A DNA stretch of 64,000 nt from Ctena decussata (Eukaryota; Mollusca; Bivalvia; Lucinida; Lucinidae), in contig OZ022506.1 of assembly GCA_963989385.1 (NCBI GenBank), forward strand, positions 23,499,903-23,563,902. The letters are read 5' to 3'. The notes beneath the pieces were generated by a model. That model was not told the origin of the DNA. It made no database searches and was given only the letters and a program-made list of their open reading frames with translations. The position numbers were made by a program, and so were the translations under genes. This document shows positions 22,501-33,398 of this stretch, piece after piece. Position 1 is the first letter of the stretch; every line of letters starts with the position of its first letter.

Positions 22501-23714
22501 ATAAAGATGCAAATTTGCCGATTATAGACCTTGTTTATATTGTACACGTTTTTGCTCAAATAAATAAGAAAATTACTAACATTGAACAGTTTTGTTGCCT
22601 CTATTCGCAGTTCGTCAGATTTGCTTGACACCAGAAATTAGCTCAAGTATATTTGCTGGTTTGTTTCCATGCTAAAACTATTCAAGCTGATTAAAAAAAT
22701 CTTTTATGATTTATCTAAGCTCATTTCTGGTGTTAAACAACTGAATTTTCAACCAGCCAAGTAAGAGCACACGCCACCTGTCGAAAGGTGTGAAAAATAA
22801 TTTGGTCTCACGTCTTGTCAAAACATTGCAATTTCAAAACACCTGCTAACGACAATGAAGATCAGAAATCGATATATAAATAGGTATGAATTAAAGAACG
22901 TCTTATGGTGATTTAAGTGTATAAATCAGTTTTTTATTATTTTATTTCTTTTCGCAAAAAACCCTGAAAAACAACGTATAAATTCATTCCCGGATCCAGG
23001 GGGTGGGTTTTTCAGCCCCACCTCCTGGGCCTGCTTAGATTAAAATATAAGTTGTGACATTCCATTAGAATTGCCTACGCGAGGCGATTCTAATGAGTTT
23101 CGCCGAGGCGATTCTAATGAGATATCACAACGTATATTATTATGTCACATACTTTCAACCCTCCCCCCCCCCGCCCCCTCCCCACTTCCCAGCTTATTCA
23201 TACTAGTTTTAAATGATATTAAATCAAACAGCTAAGCAACATGCCGAACGATCGCATTTGCATAACAGAAAATCAAAAGAAAAAAAGTTCGTCGTTGCTT
23301 AACATCCCAGTTAACAATATTTCAATCATATCGAGATGTTTCCTCTGAATTTGTAGGACCTGAGATAAATGACACTCAGGTTTAACAGCTCTGCCGCAGA
23401 AGCCCCAGCCGACTACAAATCTATCAAGTCTCCATTCCGCTCCTTCGTATTGTTATTATGCTGATAAACCTGTACAACACCTGAGATATAGAATCAATAT
23501 TACCTTTCTAATATCGATTTATGCCTAACGCTCCGCGGGTCCAAGGGAAATAACTGCATTCGCATTAATACTCGCTCCAGGTAACAGGTAACCAAATATC
23601 CTACTTGGCGCGCCTTGAAGGCTTAAGCTCCAGATGATAATCTTCGTTCTGAATACATGACGTATAAGAGATTCATTGTAGGCAGTTTAAAGGCATGAAT
23701 TGGCATGAGGTGTG
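22501..23714. other. Non-coding, low-complexity pieces
   Basis: Contains GCGAGGCGATTCTAATGAG repeated twice at about 23078-23120, with an inverted partner just upstream, and a C-rich run at 23161-23185. No gene is supported. Confidence 0.45.
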
Positions 23715-23955
23715 ACTGATTGATTGTTTTTGGTTTAACATCCCTTTGAGACAGTATTTCAGTCTATATCAGGCAGTCTCCCAGAGAGAGGGAGAAAGAA
23801 GAGAAATGATAGACGAGAGAAAAAAAAATGTCCAAACAACCCCACCCGCACCTACTGCAATCACAATAGGCCCTTGCCCTACTATGTTCAAAATAAGTAA
23901 GACGCCCCGGCACTGGAAGTTATACACAGAACCATCGCAGCACCCAACCGCCCCA
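23715..23955 (-). repeat. SINE family A copy 2
   Basis: Full-length minus-strand copy with GCCGGGGCGTC, GTGATTGCAGTAGGTGCGGG, TATAGACTGAAATACTGTCT and AACAATCAATC blocks. The 12-bp repeat GCATGAGGTGTG flanks it at 23703-23714 and 23956-23967. Confidence 0.85.
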
Positions 23956-24026
23956 TGCATGAGGTGTGTATCAGGGGCAATAAAAAATGCATGAGGTGTG
24001 TATCAGGGTCAATAAAAAAAACAGCA

Positions 24027-24235
24027 GGAGGTACTGCCAAATACTTCCAAAGTTCTTAAATTGTGCTGTGTTACTGTGCAGTGTTATATGCGAGAGAGGG
24101 TTTTCAACCCAAAACCGGACAAAGGCAAAACTTCGTACTCAGTTGAACAATGAGACCCTCAACAGACTTGTGAGAATATCTGAGGATGGGCCGCTCACCT
24201 TGGACTTCCCATTTGAATGTGCTCTGATGAAATAG
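24027..24235 (+). pseudogene. hAT transposase C-terminal (dimerisation) fragment
   Basis: The frame contains CERGFSTQNRTKAKLRTQL, then NNETLNRLVRISEDGP and FECALMK plus stop. This is the typical layout of the hAT C-terminal dimerisation domain: Cys-Glu-Arg-x-Phe-Ser followed by R-x-K-x-x-L-R and L-N-x-L-x-R-I. Only about 60 residues remain, and no BED finger or DDE core is visible nearby. It is a dead scrap of a hAT transposase or of a domesticated relative. Confidence 0.7.
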
Positions 24236-24452
24236 AAACGCCCAAAAGCGAGTCGTACAAGTATGGTGAACATTGTTTGAGAAACAGTGAATTCGGCAGG
24301 ACAAAGGGGGCGACATAGCAAACGTAGACTGTTCAGACCAGCTTGACCAGACGTGGAGTCTGATCTGGATGTTCACAAATGTCATATCGTCACTTATTCC
24401 GTGTAGTGCTTAAAAGAAAACTTAATATATGTAGTCATGTTGATATTATATT

Positions 24453-24690
24453 AGCCGCGACACGACAAAACCAATAGAGTGGTTGTGCGCCCAGCACAGA
24501 CTTAGATCAGCCTGGGCATTCGCCCAGTCTGATCAGAGTCCTCGCTGTCCGCATGGAGGTACCTAAGACCCTTCGCTACCCTTTCAGCGCTTTGCAAAGC
24601 ATCTAATCAGACTGGGTAGATGCCCAGGCTGACCTGAGTCTAGTACGCTAGGCGCACAGCCACTTTGTTGGTTTTCTCGTGTCGTGGCTC
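24453..24690. mobile_element. Fold-back element FB2
   Basis: Same structure as FB1: AGCCGCGACACGACAAAACC at the left, GGTTTTCTCGTGTCGTGGCT at the right, with GATCAGACT words in the centre. Confidence 0.8.
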
Positions 24691-25016
24691 ATTATTATAT
24701 AATTTACCCATTCCAATAAGTACTGGCCTGTGCTTTTAACATCGTGAAGGGCACACGTTCAAAGGAAGCAAATTTCCAGAGTCATTTGCATTTTGCCTCC
24801 ACTTTCAATGGGGATCAACTCTACGTTAAAATCAGCTCCAATAAGGGCATATTATTTAATGAACTGGTCCCGTTCTGGAAGGGCTGCTTCGTCCAGGAAG
24901 CAAACAGGAAGTCACAAAAGGCTGTTCCGCTTCGCAAAAAGGACAGAAAAACATGGAGATATACAAATTTCCTTAAATGTTTTAACCTATCAGTTAGTTT
25001 CCGTTTTTACCTAACT
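24691..25016. other. Unassigned stretch
   Basis: A 95-codon plus-strand frame (24744-25031) ends inside the adjoining SINE. It has no motif I recognise, so it is not called a gene. Confidence 0.35.
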
Positions 25017-25257
25017 AGATTGATTGATTGATTGTTTTGGATTTAACGGCCCTTTGAGACAGTATTTCACTCTATATCGGGCCGTCTCCCAGAGAGAGAG
25101 AAAGAGGAGAAATATAGACGAGAGAAAAAAATGTCCAAACAATCCCAACCCGCACCTACTGCAAGCACAGTAGGCCCTTGCCCTACAATGTTCCAAATCA
25201 GTAGGACGCCCCGGCACTGGAAGTTACACACAGCACCATCGCACCACCCGACCACCC
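25017..25257 (-). repeat. SINE family A copy 3
   Basis: Full-length minus-strand copy: the tail of ATTGATTG type is at the left, then GGCCCTTTGAGACAGTATTT and GCACCTACTGCAAGCACAGT, with head GACGCCCCGGCACTGG at the right. Confidence 0.85.
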
Positions 25258-26204
25258 CCTTATCTAATTTCGAATTTCAGATAAATAAGTGGAAGTGTTG
25301 CAATACAGCATTGCCGTATTACTCGGCAAGAACAAATCGACTATTTGCGGTATAGCAGACATCGGAAATCCAGAGCAGCTGGCGCAGCTGTGCTGTCTCA
25401 ATCATGTTTTCATTTATTTCATGTCAATTAAGTAGTAATAGTAGTTGCATTAGTTGATTATAGACACGTTTTATTTATTGTTATATATTTAGCTTAAATT
25501 TGTTTTTCGTTTCTTTTCTTTCTTTCCCTGTATTATGAGAGCAAAGACAAAAATAGCGGCATTACGGTATGTGCGAACAAAGACGTTCGATTAGACATCG
25601 CTTCCAAGGGTTTGACATCCCGTGCCCCTTTCAAAAGTATCTAAGTCATATTAAGCTGTTGGGTGACTGTAAGATCTATTGAGGATGTTGACTGACACAA
25701 TTACCGGAGGTAAAAGAAGATAAAAAAACGAATGTGCAAGTTGATCTTTCTTCGTTGGTCGCACGAGTATCATTCAGCATATTAGTAGGGCATACGTTAC
25801 GCTGCATGTATTTGAATCAGTCGAGGTTTGCAGATTGATCATGAATTTATTAGTGTATACCAGCCTGTACAGTCTTGTCCTGATACACGTCTTTTGCTTT
25901 TATTAAACTGAAAGATAGTCAGATTTTGTTTCAGCATACTGCCAATGGTCTAAGAACAAGACTGCGCAACAGCGCTAGTGTAGGATTTACTGGAGAGAAA
26001 AAAAAAAACAAGACCGCGGCATTTAGCCGACGACATCAGATCAAAGCTTTCCCGCACATACAAGCCATGGATCATCCGGAAGTTACGTAGAAAACAGTGG
26101 TCCTGGTAAGAACAAACAGTTATCACCAACTTTTCATGATCTATGTTCAGACGTTTTATCACTGATGAGACTATGGAGACTTTCAGTTAAAGTAGGTGTC
26201 TCTA
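25258..26204. other. Non-coding DNA
   Basis: Nothing recognised apart from GACTATGGAGACTTTCAGTTAA at about 26168, which resembles the right end of the TTAA element at 51731-52278. Confidence 0.4.
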
Positions 26205-26460
26205 AGAGAGGCGCCCTAGTCGAGTGGTAGGAGTTCCTCGGTTATTGGGCAGAAAGTCACCGGAAGGTCGTAAGTTCGCGGGTCACCGTCGCCATCCGAC
26301 GACTGGAAAACTCTCTCTGTCAATCCAGCAGTAAATGGGTACCTTTTTTCGAATCAGGGAAGGACAAGGCAGCGAAAGGTGAGAGATGCCTTTCATCAGC
26401 TGTGCCCAAGATACAGTGGGTCTCTAACCCCCACTGCCCCTACGGCTATTAGGCTATGGG
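26205..26460 (+). repeat. SINE family B with tRNA-like head
   Basis: GGCGCCCTAGTCGAGTGGTA resembles an RNA polymerase III box A, and AAGTTCGCGGGTC about 60 bases on resembles box B, followed by a roughly 180-bp unrelated body. Not a functional tRNA gene: no closed acceptor stem was found. It abuts a family A SINE. Confidence 0.55.
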
Positions 26461-26477
26461 AAACCTTTACCTTTTTC

Positions 26478-26725
26478 AGGTGGTCGTGGTCGGGCGATGG
26501 GGCTGGGTAACTTGCAGTGCCGGGGCGTCCTATTACTTTGGATAATATAAGGGCAAGGGCCTACTGTGCTTGCAGTAGGTGCGGATGGGGTTATTTGCAC
26601 ATTTTTTCTCTCCCGTATCGTATCATTTTTCTTTCTCCCCCTCTCGGAGAAGGCTCTATACATGTATAGACTGAAAAACTATCTCAAAGAGCCGTTAAGT
26701 TAACACCCAACCTGCCACCAACCAA
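26478..26725 (+). repeat. SINE family A copy 4
   Basis: Plus orientation: GTGCCGGGGCGTCCTATTAC, GCCTACTGTGCTTGCAGTAG and TAGACTGAAAAACTATCTCA, then GAGCCGTTAA and a short CCAACC tail. Confidence 0.8.
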
Positions 26726-27206
26726 TAAGTCACTGAAGTCATCGTGATTTTGTAGCGGTGTGTTTATCAGCATTTGCATCGGCTATCTGTTTTCGATGAT
26801 CTCGACCTCTACGATACAAGGAGGCTCAGTGATGCCAGCTTCGGAAGGATTTGAGGAACAGGCGGTATGGAGCAGAAGCATCGAAAGAATACAGGAAATA
26901 TAACAAGCGGGTTCAGAAGGTCCTGAAGAAAGCAACCATGGAAGAACTGAGTATATACTCAGTGCGAGGAGTAGACAGTCACCGGCAGTGATCATCGTAA
27001 TCAATTTTGAACAGGCAACATTATCTTGTCAATGACCTGCAGGGCTATTTTGACAAAAAAAAATCGTACCCTGAATTTCCTTTTAAAAATGCCATTCTTC
27101 GCATTTGACTAACAATATAATGTTTCGTCGTTGTAATTGGTTGTACTGAACAAAACATCAATACAACAGTAAAGTAGAAGGTACATTTTCCTCCAAATTC
27201 ATTTTA
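26726..27206. other. No gene recognised
   Basis: A 73-codon minus-strand frame (26783-27004) shows no motif. No repeat shared with the rest of the window. Confidence 0.4.
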
Positions 27207-27950
27207 AGCTCACCTGAGCAAGAGGCTCCGGGGGAGCTTATAGGATAGACAGGCTCCGTCGTTGGCGCCGTCGTACGTCCGTCCGAAAAAAATCAAATGA
27301 CCACTGAAATCGCTGGGCGAATTGTAAGCAAATTTCATATATAGCCTCCTGAGGTCTTAGGACGAAAAGTTGTCGGTCCTGGTCACATGACCAACATGGC
27401 CGACATGCCCATATATGGTAAAAACCTAAAAGAAATCTTCTCCAGCACCAATGGGCCGATGGCCTTGAAACTTGGTATGTGGCATCGGGTACGGAAGTAC
27501 TACCAAGATTGTTCAAATTATGACCTTGGGTTGACCTTGCCCTTTTTTACGGTAAGGTCAAATTTGTTTCCTTGTGTTTTTATATGGCAAACTGCTAGAA
27601 CATAATATATTGTGGAAACTTGAAGATTTTGGGCCAAAAATTGGTATCAATGTCATCTTAATGAGTACATGAAGATTTATGAGTACAAGGGTTGATCCAG
27701 AAGTAATGTCACTGTGTCCATTGCGCGCTTATTCATTGCAGCGTTACTATACAAATTATATCAAGCTACACAGTAAACAGAATAAGTATAAAGTTGGAAT
27801 ATTTTTCCGTTCCAATTATATAGACGTTCAAGGTATGCCACCCACTCCATCTCGCCGCACGTTAGAATAACGTAAATTACAAGAACATAATTTTCAAAAG
27901 CACTCTCAAATCAAAATTAATCTAACGCGCCAAATCAGACAAAAATTTGG

Positions 27951-28217
27951 GGCCGGGTGGCGCAATCGGTGGGCACCTGACTCGTAAGTCAGAGGTCCTG
28001 GGTTGGAATCCCGGTCTGGCCACATACTTTCGTTTCTCCTTCCGCTGATTCAAGAAGGGCAGTTGTCAGTTACTGGCGAAAGTATGTGCACGTAGTACTG
28101 GTTAACCGCTTAGGAGGTCTAAGCCTGCCCAGGAATAGTGTGGTTAGGTTAACTGACCGTCCCGACATGACCTTAGTTGTTTACCGTGGACGTTAAGCAT
28201 CAAATCAACCAACCAAC
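27951..28217 (+). repeat. tRNA-derived SINE family T copy 1
   Basis: The tRNA-like head GGCCGGGTGGCGCAATCGGT (box A) and CTGGGTTGGAATCCC (box B, one change from GGTTCGAATCC) are followed by an about 190-bp body and a tail ACGTTAAGCATCAAATCAACC. Flanking direct repeats CAGACAAAAATTTG and CAGACGAAAATTTG mark the target site. Not a functional tRNA gene. Confidence 0.9.
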
Positions 28218-28904
28218 CAGACGAAAATTTGATACGATGACGAAATACATTTCTGCCGCCCACTGTTGAAACTTTTATTACGTCATTGCAGTTTGAAGTT
28301 CGCTTATTAGTGTTTATGCTTGTAACTGCCGAGTGGATAAATGTTGATTTCTGACAAACGCGTGAGCGTATATGTATGCGGTTTTGCCACAAATTAGGAA
28401 TATCACCATTAGAGACTCAAGAGCTGTTTAGTTAGACATTCGGTGATATAACAGTAACTATTAGGCTTGTGTAAAGGTGTAATCTGCGCTGAAAGGGTGC
28501 AGATGAGTCGCTATAGGATCATCCGAAAATGTTCAATGTCAGACAATAACCGTACCTCTTGTTAGGACCCCATATTTGAAGATCGTTGTTCTGCAGTTCG
28601 AATATTGTGTACATTCTTGAACATGAGCTGCGGAGCTGTTGCAATAATAGTGAAAGATGAGATAAACATGGGTGAACAGATATAAATGCTATGCTGGAAC
28701 AACGAATATGCTTCTTTCGACCTATCACAATATCGAAACTTCGTCTGAAACGTCAACAACATCATTGGCGTGCGGCGCGTGTCGTTACCATGCCTTCTGT
28801 CTTCCTCGATATTTCGAGTTCTGTACACTATATTTTTATGGAATTTTCAGAACATAATGAAAGTAGATTAAGCTACTTGGACACGAAATATTGTTTCTCA
28901 TTTT

Positions 28905-29752
28905 TGTCGCAGCTGCTTTAGCAAGGTGCGATGTAGGGGTTCACTTTTCCGTCCGTCAACAATTATGTCGACCCTAGCGTTTAAAGCCATTTCTCACAAA
29001 CTATGATACCTATAATCATCAAACCTGGCATAAAGCTTCTTCTTAGAATATTCTTGGGGGCTTTTGCTCTAATTTTTATCCTTGATCTAGATTTCATGCT
29101 CTGCTGACTTCGTAAATTTTTATATTCAAAATTACGTCAACCCTGGCGTCGACCCTAGCATTTAAGTCCATTTCTCGCAAACTATGATACCTACACTCAT
29201 CAAACTTGGCACTTCTTCTTAGAATGTTCTCAAGGGTTGTTGCTCTTATTTTTACCCTTGACCAATATTTCATGGTCCTCTGACTTCGTAAAATTTTAAT
29301 TCAAAATTACGTTAACTCTAGTAGTCCATTTCTCTCAAACTATGATACCTAGAATCAACAAGCCTGGCATCAAGTTTCTTCTTAGATTGTTCTTGAGGGC
29401 TGTTGCAATTAATTTTATCCTTGACATATATTTCATGGTCTGCTGACTTCATACAATTTTACATCCAAAATTGTGCTGTACCTAGTGTTTTAGTCCTTTT
29501 ATCTCGAAGTAAGATACCTACAGTCATCATACCAGGCATAAAGTTTCTTCTTAGAATGTATATGAGGGATGTTGCAGTTATCCCTACCATTGACCTATAT
29601 TTCACGCTCTACAGATTTAGTAAAATTTTACATCCAAACTTGTGTTGACCCTAGCATTTTAGTCCATTTCTCATACACTTTCTTTTAACTAAAGTCTTTA
29701 CTACTGTGGAAGCGCAAGTCAGGTGCGACATACCATTCCGCGGAATTCTTGT
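28905..29752 (+). mobile_element. H7: Helentron/HINE-like element, family alpha-like
   Basis: Starts near TTGTCGCAGCTGC and has TCCGTCCGTCAAC near 28950. About five tandem units of 120-160 bp follow, marked by CAAACTATGATACCTA and AGTTTCTTCTTAGAATGT-type words. It ends GTCAGGTGCGACATACC, then ATTCCGCGGAATTCTTGT, the same terminal palindrome and TTCTTGT as H1 and H5. Lies inside the mariner-type element. Confidence 0.65.
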
Positions 29753-29935
29753 TTATTCTACACGATTTTATAGCTGCAGTGACATTACTTCTGGATCAAC
29801 CCTCGTACAAGAGGTCAAGGTCATTCTTTGACCTTTGACCCAAAACTCTCATGTTTTGACAATATCAAACAATCTCCTCAAAAGCCACTGGGCCAATTGA
29901 AACCAAATTTCATATAGAGCCTGCAGGGCTTGAGG

Positions 29936-30010
29936 GTACCGGACGAATAGCCAGCCAATCGCACTATGTAGGCTATTCGTCTGGTAGTATTTGGTATAAT
30001 GGCAGCAGGT
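29936..30010. repeat. CCGGACGAATAGCC palindromic-word segment
   Basis: TACCGGACGAATAGCC and GGCTATTCGTCTGGTAG face each other around a short loop. The same words make up 34291-34430. Confidence 0.6.
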
Positions 30011-30135
30011 CCGAATATGAGTAAAATTAATGTTGATTTAGCCGCAAATCTGCTTACAATATAATTTGTTTCGTTTCGCTTTCATCCGACGCCGTATTAG
30101 ATCTAGCAAGAGGAATATTTCTTCCACTATTTCTC

Positions 30136-30208
30136 GGGCGTCCTACTGATTTGGAAGAGCCTACTGTGCTTGTAGTAGGTGCGGGTGGGGGGTTGTTTGG
30201 GCATTTTT
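30136..30208 (+). repeat. SINE family A copy 5, 5-prime half, split by H8
   Basis: GGGCGTCCTACTGATTTGG, CTGTGCTTGTAGTAGGTGCG and GGGTTGTTTGGGCATTTTT break off inside the T-run. The SINE resumes at 31338 with CTCTCATCTGTCATTTCTG. Confidence 0.8.
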
Positions 30209-31337
30209 AGCTCGCCTGAACGAAAGTTCAGGAAGAGCTATTGTTGTCACCTTGGCGTCCGCGTCAGCGTCCGCGTCGGCGTCCGGATTGGATGTTTTGG
30301 TTAAAGTTTTTTAAAGACCTATGTCTCCTTAACCCATGGATGGATTCTTTTGATACTTGCACTGTAGTTAGATATTGGTCCAAAGTTTAACAGGGTACCA
30401 CCCCACCCCATTCAGTGACCTTGATGTCAAGGTCATGGACTTAGAAAATTGGGAGATTTTTGGACTGGATATTTTGGTTAAAGTTTTTTAAAGCCCAATA
30501 TCTCCTTAACCCATGGATGGATTCCTTTGATACTTGCACTGTAGTTTGATATTGGTCTAAAGTTTTTCAAGGTACTACCCCTACCCCCCTCAGTGACCTT
30601 GATGTCAAGGTCATGGACTTAGAAAATTGTCTTTTTATGGATTGGATGTTTTGGTTAAAGTTTTTTGAAGACCCATATCTCCTGAACCCATGAATGAATT
30701 CTTTTGATATTTGCACTGTAGTTAGATATTAGTTCAAAGTTTTACAGAGTACTACCCTAACCCCGCTCAGTGACCTTGATGTCAAGGTCAGGGACTTAGG
30801 AAATTTTTGTCTTTATTAAAGTTTTCTAATTGCATACTGATTCATAATGCTTTATTTAGACTTGAACTGATGTAAGACACTTTTTTGAGTTTTTACAAAA
30901 CACTATATACTTACCCCATTGGATGACCTTAAAGTCAAGGTCATCGACTTAGAATTTTGTCTTAAAGATTTTGGTTAAAGTTTAATATTTATGAAGACAT
31001 AATTTCACAGTGCCATGGTGGACTCAGTTGATCAGTTGATACTAATACTTGGACTGATGTTAGATAATGGTTCAGGTTTTTTTTTATACATCCTGCCTCT
31101 CCCCCCCCCCCCCCCCCCCTTGACCTCTAGCTGATGGACTTTGAAATTTCATGTGCATTTTTTTATTTTAATTTTATTTTAACACTTGTCTAAGAGATAG
31201 CTTTTGTTTATAAATGTGTTGTCATTATGGACATGCTTGCCTGAAGTTTTATGCATAGCAGTCCACACCACCATAGCGACTGTGCGATGGGCAAGCACCA
31301 ATTCAGGCGAGCTATGCTGACAGGCGACAGCTCTTGT
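30209..31337 (+). mobile_element. H8: Helentron/HINE-like element, family delta
   Basis: Starts AGCTCGCCTGAACGAAAGTT, folding with CAGGAAGAGCT, then a GCGTCCGCGTCGGCGTCC stretch. Tandem units of about 170 bp follow, each containing GATACTTGCACTGTAGTTAG, CAGTGACCTTGATGTCAAGG and GTCATGGACTTAGAAAATTG. It ends with inverted ATTCAGGCGAGCTA, a hairpin GCTGACAGGCGACAGC (one mismatch) and TCTTGT. The split SINE A fixes both edges to within a few T residues. H9 is a close sister copy. Confidence 0.8.
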
Positions 31338-31441
31338 TTCTCTCATCTGTCATTTCTGTCTTCTTTCTCCCTCTCTCTGGGAGACGGCGCGATATAGACT
31401 GAAATACTGTCTCGAAGGGCCGTTAAAACCAAATCAATCAA
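31338..31441 (+). repeat. SINE family A copy 5, 3-prime half
   Basis: Continues the copy interrupted at 30208: CTTTCTCCCTCTCTCTGGGA, TAGACTGAAATACTGTCTCG, GGGCCGTTAAAACC and an AATCAATC tail. Confidence 0.85.
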
Positions 31442-31457
31442 TCCACTTTTTCTGGAG

Positions 31458-31692
31458 TTAGTCGGGTGGTGCGATGGTGCTGCGTGTACCTTCCAGTGCC
31501 GGGGCGTCCCACTGATTTGAACTATAGTGGGCAAGAGCCCAATGTGCTTACCGTAGGTGCGGATGGGGGTTGTTTGGACATATTTTCCCTTGTCTATCAT
31601 TTCTCTCTCTTCTTTCTCCCTTTCTCTTGGAGACGGCCTGATATAGACTGAAATACTGTCTCAAAGGGCCGTTAAACCTAAAACAAACAATC
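31458..31692 (+). repeat. SINE family A copy 6
   Basis: Full-length plus copy from GTCGGGTGGTGCGATGGTGC to the AACAAACAATCAGTC tail. The words ATCCACTTTTT occur on both sides (31440 and 31700), probably its target duplication; H9 then follows directly after the second T-run. Confidence 0.8.
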
Positions 31693-31710
31693 AGTCAAAA
31701 TCCACTTTTT

Positions 31711-32817
31711 AGCTCGCCTGAACGAAAGTTCAGGAAGAGCTATTGTTGTCACCACGGCGTCGGCGTCCGGATGGATGTTTTGGTTAAAGTTTTTTAAAGA
31801 CCTATATCTCCCTAACCCATGGATGGATTCTTTTGATACTTGCACTGTAGTTAGATATTGGTCCAAAGTTTAACATGGTACCACCCCCACCCCACTCCTT
31901 GACCTTGTTGTCAAGGTCATGGACTTAGAAAATTTGGAGTTTTTTGGGACTGGATGTTTTGGTTAAAGTTTTCTAAAGCCCAGTATCTCCTTAACCCGTG
32001 GATGGATTCCTTTGATACTTGCACTGTAGTTAGATATTGGTCTAAAGTTTTCCAAGGTACTACCCCCACCCCCCTCAGTGACCTTGATGTCAAGGTCATG
32101 GACTTAGAAAATTGTCTTTTTATTGATTGGATGTTTTGGTTAAAGTTTTTTAATGACACATATCTCCTGAAACCATAGATGAATTCTCTTTATATTTGCA
32201 CTGTAGTTAGATATTAGTCCAAAGTTTTACAGAGTACTACCCCAGCCCTGCTCGGTGACCTTGATGTCAAGGTCAGGGACTTAGGAAATTTGGTCTTTAT
32301 TAAAGTTTTTTAATTGCGTACTGATTCATAATGCTTGGCAGAGATTTAGTTTACACTTGAACTGATGTTAGACACTTTTTTGAGTTTTTACAAAACACTA
32401 TATACTTACCCAACTGGATGACCTTGATGTCAAGGTCATGGACTTTGAGTTTTGTTTTAAAGATTTTGATTAGTTTTATATTAATGAAGACATAATTTCA
32501 CAGTGCCACAATTGACTCAGTTGATACTAATACTTGCACTGATGTTAGATAACGGTTAAAGGCTTTGATACATCCTAGCCCTGCCCTCCTCCCCCCTACC
32601 CCTTAGTTCTTTGACCTTAAGCTCATGGACTTTGAAATTTCATGTGGATTTTTTTTTTTTTTTAAGACATTTCTGAGATAGCTTTTGTTTATAAATGTTT
32701 GTCATTATGGACATGCTTGCCTGAAGTTTTATACATAGCAGTCCACACCACCATAGCGACTGTGTGATGGGCAAGCACCTATTCAGGCGAGCTATGCTGT
32801 CAGGCGACAGCTCTTGT
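31711..32817 (+). mobile_element. H9: Helentron/HINE-like element, family delta
   Basis: Same start (AGCTCGCCTGAACGAAAGTT), the same 170-bp tandem units and the same end as H8, with perfect hairpin GCTGTCAGGCGACAGC and TCTTGT. It is inserted after a run of five T. High similarity to H8 suggests recent activity of this family. Confidence 0.8.
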
Positions 32818-33142
32818 TCTTACTACTATTATTATTAGTAGTAGTAGTATGTCTTTTTTGTTTATTTCGTAATTGCATTCAATGAACTACCGCTAAAACT
32901 TCGTGTGTACATCAAAGCGTTAAGAGCAAACTGTTAACGGAGTTAAGTTTAAAAATAAGTTAGTAACAAATTGATAACTGCTTTGATTTATGCCGAACGT
33001 ACCACGGCGTAGTCTTCATACGTAGGATTCAACCTTTTTATTTTGAAGCTATTCTTAATATGCTCTTGCAAACAAGACAGTTATTACACAAGACCATTCA
33101 GACATTATCTATATCTCTCCAAGCAAGGTACTTTTCCCTGTC
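32818..33142. other. No gene recognised
   Basis: Starts with a short (ACT/ATT/AGT) trinucleotide run at 32821-32850. Nothing else. Confidence 0.45.
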
Positions 33143-33398
33143 GCCGGGCCGGGTACCGCAATCGGTAGGGCACCTGACTCGTAAGTCAGAGGTCCTGGGT
33201 TCGAATCCCGGTCTGGCCACATACTTTCGTTTCTCCTTCCGCTGATTCAAGAAGGGCAGTTGTCAGTTACTGGCGAAAGTATGTGCAACCGCTTAGGAGG
33301 TCTAAGGCTGCCCAGGAATTGTGTGGTTAGGTTAACTGACCGTCCCGACATGACCTTAGTTGTTTACCGTGGACGTTAAGCATCAAATCAACCAACCA
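33143..33398 (+). repeat. tRNA-derived SINE family T copy 2
   Basis: Best-preserved box B of the three copies (GGTTCGAATCCC). The tail ends CAAATCAACCAACC. Perfect 13-bp target duplication ACTTTTCCCTGTC at 33130-33142 and 33399-33411. Confidence 0.9.

Larger units (their letters stand above)
27686..29805. mobile_element. Non-autonomous mariner-type element
   Basis: Termini are C(A/G)AGGGTTGATCCAGAAG on each side, inverted repeats of about 30 bp with one mismatch, flanked by TA (27684-27685 and 29806-29807). H13 shows the empty site with a single TA. The TIR text and TA duplication fit Tc1/mariner. No transposase frame remains. Subtracting the nested SINE and H7 leaves about 1 kb. Confidence 0.8.
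27207..29935 (+). mobile_element. H6: Helentron/HINE-like element, family zeta, split by a mariner-type element
   Basis: The 5-prime end AGCTCACCTGAGCAAGAGGC, folding with GCTCCGGGGGAGCTTATA, is followed by CGTCGTACGTCCGTCCG and core text shared with H13 at 59385 (CTTGAAACTTGGTATGTGGC; AATTATGACCTTGGGTTGACC). The element breaks at GAGTA (27681-27685) and resumes at TACAAGAGGTCAAGG (29806), exactly where H13 reads GAGTACAAGAGGTC. The 3-prime hairpin end is missing. Confidence 0.7.

Noticed and set aside
24744..25031. 95-codon ORF as a host exon
   Set aside because: It runs into the SINE tail before stopping, shows no domain, and competing frames of similar length overlap it.
33143..33220. A possible functional tRNA gene (box A and box B present)
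   Set aside because: The same head with an identical downstream body and target duplications occurs at 27951 and 57017, so it is a SINE head. The anticodon arm does not fold as a standard 5+7+5 stem-loop.
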